From the NCBI GenBank assembly GCA_024235655.1, contig JACKLY010000007.1:1-64000 (forward strand): DNA of 64,000 nt, given 5' to 3'. This stretch comes from Zoogloeaceae bacterium. GTDB lineage: Bacteria; Pseudomonadota; Gammaproteobacteria; Burkholderiales; Rhodocyclaceae. The notes under the pieces are model-generated. The model had not been told where the DNA came from. It searched no databases and saw nothing but the letters and a program-made list of their open reading frames with translations. Positions 60,470 to 64,000 of this stretch are shown here, piece after piece (position 1 is the first letter of the stretch; the number at the start of each line of letters is the position of its first letter). A program made the translations under genes and the position numbers.

Positions 60470-60848
60470 GAGGATGATGATTCCGGTGAAGCCCAAAGAT
60501 ACCACGGACGGCGCCCGCGCCGAGGCGCTGGCCGCATCCTTTCTGCAGCGCCACGGATTGCGCGTGATCGAGCACAACTTTCGCGTGCGTGGCGGCGAGA
60601 TCGACCTGATCTGCCGGGATGGCAATTCGCTGGTTTTTGTCGAAGTACGCTTGCGCACGCACCGGGAATTCGGTGGCGCCAGTGCCAGCATCTCGCCTGC
60701 CAAGCGCCGTCGCTTGATACTGGCGGCACGGCATTATCTTGTACGACAGCCCGATGCCATATGCCGCTTTGACTGCGTGCTGATGGACGGGCTGACGGAA
60801 GCAAACATCGAATGGCTGCGCAATGCGTTTTCTGCCGACGACATGTAA
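60468..60848 (+). CDS. yraN: YraN family endonuclease-like protein (UPF0102)
   Basis: A 126-residue protein with a restriction-endonuclease-like core. ARAEALAASFLQRHGLRVIEHNFRVRGGEIDLICRDGNSLVFVEVRLR carries the E, D and ExR residues of the PD-(D/E)XK pattern, where Lys is often replaced by Arg. Function unproven; linked to recombination or DNA processing. Starts at 60468, 60474 or 60477 are possible. Its ATG overlaps the divergent rsmI ATG within one CATG, so the promoter must lie inside rsmI. Next genes follow without gaps. Confidence 0.92.
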   Translation: MRMMIPVKPKDTTDGARAEALAASFLQRHGLRVIEHNFRVRGGEIDLICRDGNSLVFVEVRLRTHREFGGASASISPAKRRRLILAARHYLVRQPDAICRFDCVLMDGLTEANIEWLRNAFSADDM

Positions 60849-61203
60849 CCTGTTTGCCGCCTTCTCGCTGGCGGCTGCGGCGTGCGCAGCAGACAATGTC
60901 AGCATCCAGGTACAGCATTCACCGCTTGCCGGCAGCCAGTATTACGCCCTGACCGCCGCCTGGCCGGAGATCCGCGTCGGTGACCGGCTGACGCTGATCC
61001 GGGAACCGGAGAATCGTCATGACCGCCATGCGATTCGCGTTGAATGGCGGGGGCAGAAGCTCGGCTACGTACCCCGTGCCGAAAACCGGGCACTGGCGGC
61101 AGCGATGGATCGAGAAGAGCGTGCCAGCGCCCGGGTTTCCCGCCTGCGCGACGACAGGAACCCGTGGCAACGCGTCGAATTCGAGGTCTATCTTGACCTC
61201 TGA
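60823..61203 (+). CDS. exported HIRAN-domain protein
   Basis: A 126-residue protein. The first 22 residues (MRFLPTTCNLFAAFSLAAAACA) look like a Sec signal peptide; the Cys at 21 does not sit in a strong lipobox. The rest is one HIRAN domain: IRVGDRLTLIREPENRHDRHAIRVEWRGQKLGYVPRAENRALAAAMD. The conserved REPxNxHDxxAI and LGYVPR segments are clear. HIRAN domains in HLTF-type helicases bind DNA 3' ends; what an exported one does is not known. The gene overlaps yraN by 26 bases and precedes the SIS protein gene. Confidence 0.85.
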   Translation: MRFLPTTCNLFAAFSLAAAACAADNVSIQVQHSPLAGSQYYALTAAWPEIRVGDRLTLIREPENRHDRHAIRVEWRGQKLGYVPRAENRALAAAMDREERASARVSRLRDDRNPWQRVEFEVYLDL

Positions 61204-61269
61204 TAGAATCTGGCCAACTTTTCCGGCCTTTTCGCCCTTTTCGCCATTTCAGATAGTCAGATAGCCCAC

Positions 61270-61863
61270 ATGGACCTTATCGCCCGCATCAGCCAGCATT
61301 TCCACGACAGCGCACAGACCAAGCTCGACGCCATGGAACTGCTGGCGGCACCCATTTCAGATGCCGTACAGACCATGGTGGCCTGCCTCGTCAATGACGG
61401 CAAGATTCTCGCCTGCGGCAACGGCGGCTCGGCCGGCGATGCCCAGCATTTTGCTGCCGAACTGGTTGGCCGTTTCGAGGCCGAGCGCCAGGAACTGGCC
61501 GCCATCGCACTGACCACAGACAGTTCGATCCTGACTGCCGTGGCCAACGACTATAGTTTCAATGTCGTATTCGCCAAACAGGTTCGGGCACTGGGACGCC
61601 CGGGCGATGTCCTGCTGGCGATTTCGACGTCGGGCAATTCTGCCAACATTATTGAAGCCATAAAATCGGCACACGACAACGGCCTGAGTGTTGTCGCGCT
61701 GACCGGTAAAAGCGGAGGCCAGATTGGCCAGATGCTGCGCGAGGGGGATATCCATATCTGCGTTCCGGCCGAGCGCACGGCCCGTATTCAGGAAACGCAT
61801 CTCCTCGCCATTCACTGTCTCTGTGATGGCATCGACTGTTTGCTTCTGGGAGTTGAAGAATGA
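61270..61863 (+). CDS. gmhA: SIS-domain phosphoheptose isomerase / DiaA-like protein
   Basis: A 197-residue SIS protein. Its frame matches E. coli DiaA, including the position beside yraN and dolP and the C-terminal RIQETHLLAIHCLCDGID. But it keeps GmhA-type active-site stretches: CGNGGSAGDAQHFAAELVGRF and LLAISTSGNSANII, where DiaA has lost Ser/Gly/Asn residues. GmhA converts sedoheptulose-7-P to heptose-7-P for LPS core; DiaA promotes replication initiation. With rfaE2 700 bases downstream I favour the isomerase, possibly with both roles. The symbol is therefore tentative. Confidence 0.8.
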   Translation: MDLIARISQHFHDSAQTKLDAMELLAAPISDAVQTMVACLVNDGKILACGNGGSAGDAQHFAAELVGRFEAERQELAAIALTTDSSILTAVANDYSFNVVFAKQVRALGRPGDVLLAISTSGNSANIIEAIKSAHDNGLSVVALTGKSGGQIGQMLREGDIHICVPAERTARIQETHLLAIHCLCDGIDCLLLGVEE

Positions 61864-62516
61864 ACCGCACACTGATTACCGCACTCATCGTTGCCCTGGC
61901 GGCCCCGGCCCTGACCGGCTGCGTTGCCGCCGTTGCCACCGGCGTTACCGCCGGCACCCTCGCGGTCATGGATCGCCGCAGTTTCGGCATGCAGACCGAA
62001 GACGAAACCATTGAATGGAAAATCCTCAGCAACATCGCCAGCAAGTACGGTGAGAACGTCCACGTCAACCAGACCAGCTACAACCGCAAGGTGCTGCTGA
62101 CCGGTGAAGTCCCCAGCGAGGAAGTCAAGGCCGAAATCGGGCAACTGGCGAGCAAGACCACCAATGTGGAAAGCATCTGGAATGAACTGCAGGTCGCTCC
62201 GGTCACCTCGTTCCAGAACCGTAGCAACGATGCCTTCATCACCTCCAAGGTCAAGGGGCGTTTTGTGGATGGCGGGAAATTCCGCGCCAACCTGGTCAAA
62301 GTCGTCACCGAAGCAGGCACCGTTTTTCTGCTTGGTCTGGTGACCCGCCATGAGGCCGACGCCGCCATTGAGATCGCCCGAACCACCGCTGGCGTGAAGA
62401 AAGTGGTGAATGTGATGCAGATCATCAGTGTCGAGCAGGCAAAGAAACTGGATGTGCCGCCACCTGACAACGGTAGCAGCGGCAGCCAGCAGCCGGCGCC
62501 GGTTCATAACAACTGA
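61860..62516 (+). CDS. dolP: DolP (YraP)-like BON-domain outer-membrane lipoprotein
   Basis: A 218-residue lipoprotein. The signal peptide ends ALTGC (Cys21). Two BON domains follow: about 45-115 (NVHVNQTSYNRKVLLTGEVPSEEVKAEIGQLASKTTNVESIWNEL) and about 120-195 (DAFITSKVKGRFVDGGKFRANLVKVVTEAGTVFLLGLVTRHEADAAIEIARTTAGVKKVVNVMQ). E. coli DolP binds anionic phospholipid at division sites and supports outer-membrane integrity and BAM. ATGA overlap with the SIS gene, the same pairing as diaA-yraP in E. coli. The tail is Ser/Gly/Gln-rich. Confidence 0.93.
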   Translation: MNRTLITALIVALAAPALTGCVAAVATGVTAGTLAVMDRRSFGMQTEDETIEWKILSNIASKYGENVHVNQTSYNRKVLLTGEVPSEEVKAEIGQLASKTTNVESIWNELQVAPVTSFQNRSNDAFITSKVKGRFVDGGKFRANLVKVVTEAGTVFLLGLVTRHEADAAIEIARTTAGVKKVVNVMQIISVEQAKKLDVPPPDNGSSGSQQPAPVHNN

Positions 62517-62524
62517 TCACTGTA

Positions 62525-63016
62525 ATGTCTGAATACGCCGCCCCGGAGTTCGAGGCCAAAATATGTTCGCCGGAACTCCTGGGCAGGCGCTGCGGCGAAC
62601 TGCCACGGCCACTGGTATTCACCAACGGCTGCTTCGACATCCTGCACCGCGGCCATGTCACCTACCTGGCACAGGCACGTGCACTCGGTGCCGCCCTGAT
62701 CGTGGCGCTCAACAGCGATGATTCGGTGAAGCGACTGGGTAAAGGCGATGACCGCCCGGTCAATCCGCTGACAAACCGGCTGGCCGTGATGGCCTCGCTG
62801 GGCTGCGTGGATATGGTGACCTGGTTCGACGAAGACACGCCCCTGCAACGCATTCTTGATTGCCGGCCGGACGTACTGGTCAAGGGGGGAGACTGGGCGC
62901 CGGAGCGCATTGTCGGGGCCGCAGAAGTCCGGGCCTGGGGCGGCAGCGTACATTCGATCCCGTTCCTGCACGAAACCTCGACCACGGCACTACTGGAAAA
63001 GATTCGTCGCCTGTAA
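62525..63016 (+). CDS. rfaE2: D-glycero-beta-D-manno-heptose 1-phosphate adenylyltransferase
   Basis: A 163-residue stand-alone nucleotidyltransferase corresponding to the C-terminal half of E. coli HldE. The nucleotide-binding start is LVFTNGCFDILHRGHVTYLAQARALG with the HxGH motif. VALNSDDSVKRLGKGDDRPVNP, DRL-like NRLAVMASL and the end HETSTTALLEKIRRL follow. It makes ADP-heptose for the LPS core. The kinase half (RfaE1) is not in the window; separate RfaE1/E2 proteins are usual in betaproteobacteria. Eight bases after dolP. Confidence 0.95.
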   Translation: MSEYAAPEFEAKICSPELLGRRCGELPRPLVFTNGCFDILHRGHVTYLAQARALGAALIVALNSDDSVKRLGKGDDRPVNPLTNRLAVMASLGCVDMVTWFDEDTPLQRILDCRPDVLVKGGDWAPERIVGAAEVRAWGGSVHSIPFLHETSTTALLEKIRRL

Positions 63017-63168
63017 AACCAGCCCGAGTCAGCCAGCGGTCAGACAAAGGCCGTATAAAGGAGGCGTGGCGTCACCTTGCCTCCTCCATGTTCTCTCCTC
63101 CGTCGTCTAGCGCCAACGCTCAACGGCAGCTCGGTGGCGCCACACCACCATCGCCGCAAGGCAACAAC

Positions 63169-64000
63169 TCAGAGCGTAATCTGGGTACCCAGCTCCACCA
63201 CGCGGTTCGGCGGAATCCGGAAAAAAGCCGTTGCGCTGCTGGCATTGCGGAACATCAGCACAAACAGCTTGGCACGCCAGTAGTTCATCTCCGAACCCAG
63301 ACGTGGCAACAGGGTTTCACGGCCGATGAAGAATGAGGTATCCATCATCTCGATGGCCAAGCCGACCTCGGCGCACAGGGCCAGTGCCGCAGGAATATCC
63401 GGCTCATCCTTGAAACCATACTGAATCACCACCCGATAGAAATCGCCTTTCAGCGGGTGCACTTCAACGCGGTCGATCTCCGGCACATAGGGCACGTCGA
63501 ATACCTGGACGGAAACGAGCACGATCCGCTCGTGCAGCACCTTGTTGTGCATCAGGTTGTGCAGCAAGGCATGGGGAACACCTTCAGGGTCGGCATTCAT
63601 GAACACGGCCGTGCCCGGCACCCGGGTCGGCAGGCCAAGCAACAAGGAATCGATGAACGGATCAAGACGCAGTGACTCGCCATGCAGGCGATCACTCAGC
63701 AACTGGCGCCCCCGCTTCCAGGTGGTCATCAGCACGAAGACAACGGCGCCGGCAACCAGCGGAAACCAGCCACCGTCGGGAATCTTGTGGATATTGGCAG
63801 TCAGGAAAGCCAGTTCGACCACGAGAAAACAGGAGAACAGCGCCACCGCCCGGTACCAGCCCCAGCCCCAGACTTTGGCAACGACAACCGTTGCCAGCAA
63901 TGAAGTAATCACCATGTCGCCGGTCACGGCGATGCCGTAGGCTGCGGCGAGGTTGTTCGAACTGCCGAAGCCGATGACCAGAATGAATACGGCCAGCAAC
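63169..64000 (-). CDS. kup: Kup-type potassium uptake transporter (C-terminal part; 5' end beyond window)
   Basis: The last 276 or so residues of a KUP transporter. The final membrane helices are seen (FGSSNNLAAAYGIAVTGDMVITSLLATVVV, ALFSCFLVVELAFLTANIHKIPDGGWFPLVAGAVVFVLM). The cytoplasmic C-terminal domain then contains RVPGTAVFMNADPEGVPHALLHNLMHNKVLHERIVLVSVQ and SFFIGRETLLPRLGSEMNYWRAKLFVLMFRNASSATAFFRIPPNRVVELGTQI. It takes up K+ with H+. Convergent with rfaE2 across about 150 bases in which I see no gene and no clear terminator. Confidence 0.96.
   Translation of the reverse strand, partial: LLAVFILVIGFGSSNNLAAAYGIAVTGDMVITSLLATVVVAKVWGWGWYRAVALFSCFLVVELAFLTANIHKIPDGGWFPLVAGAVVFVLMTTWKRGRQLLSDRLHGESLRLDPFIDSLLLGLPTRVPGTAVFMNADPEGVPHALLHNLMHNKVLHERIVLVSVQVFDVPYVPEIDRVEVHPLKGDFYRVVIQYGFKDEPDIPAALALCAEVGLAIEMMDTSFFIGRETLLPRLGSEMNYWRAKLFVLMFRNASSATAFFRIPPNRVVELGTQITL

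Overview
The window looks like part of the chromosome of a free-living betaproteobacterium, most likely of the Rhodocyclaceae (Dechloromonas/Azonexus-like). The basis is protein style and gene order: an mla operon followed by an ABC-2 type ATPase, rplU-rpmA-obgE-proB, a complete dcw cluster without murB, trpEGDC behind rpe-gph, a Neisseria/Burkholderia-type porin and an rsmI/yraN/SIS/dolP/rfaE2 block. The genus is inferred; no 16S gene is present. Almost all of the window is coding, and nearly every operon is joined by ATGA, GTGA or TGATG stop/start overlaps. I found no tRNA, rRNA operon, CRISPR array, insertion sequence or prophage.

Layout. 1-3975 (minus): phospholipid transport operon mlaF-E-D-A-C-B followed by the start of another ABC ATPase. 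4161-17473 (plus): one long MSHA-like type IV pilus / type II secretion-like locus. It encodes a sigma-54 response regulator, an ExeA-like ATPase with a SPOR-like end, a secretin lipoprotein, a TPR protein, an MshE-type ATPase, an MshG platform protein, three PilMN/PilO/MshK-like proteins and two unusual pseudopilins. 17497-20433 (plus): rplU-rpmA-obgE-proB. 20539-21651 (minus): porin. 21831-27282 (minus): rpe-gph-[trp leader]-trpE-G-D-C. 27406-28395 (plus): apaG and a methyltransferase. 28432-36000 (minus): an AI-2E family permease, a SEC-C/TPR/GT41 glycosyltransferase coupled to argJ, and secA. 36103-37675: M23 peptidase, DciA-like protein and a small membrane protein. 37715-55262 (minus): lpxC and the dcw cluster, read from mraZ to ftsZ, with a MraZ operator at its head. 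55552-59153: GST, RNase P RNA (rnpB), a DUF3025 protein, a lipoprotein and pyrC. 59214-63016: rsmI diverging from yraN, then an exported HIRAN protein, a GmhA/DiaA-type SIS protein, dolP and rfaE2. 63169-64000: 3' part of kup.

Functionally the window is dominated by envelope biogenesis: lipid asymmetry (mla), lipid A (lpxC), peptidoglycan and division (dcw), Sec export (secA), heptose/LPS supply (SIS protein, rfaE2), outer-membrane integrity (dolP, porin) and a trans-envelope pilus-like machine. Most of this is core genome. The points most worth a second look are: (1) a 27-codon, Trp-rich leader ORF between gph and trpE with mutually exclusive RNA pairings, which resembles a trp attenuator; (2) a pair of pseudopilins that share one ectodomain motif, in a locus with no obvious major pilin; (3) a SEC-C zinc motif fused to a TPR/O-GlcNAc-transferase-like enzyme and coupled to argJ; (4) an MlaA without a lipobox cysteine; (5) an exported HIRAN-domain protein.
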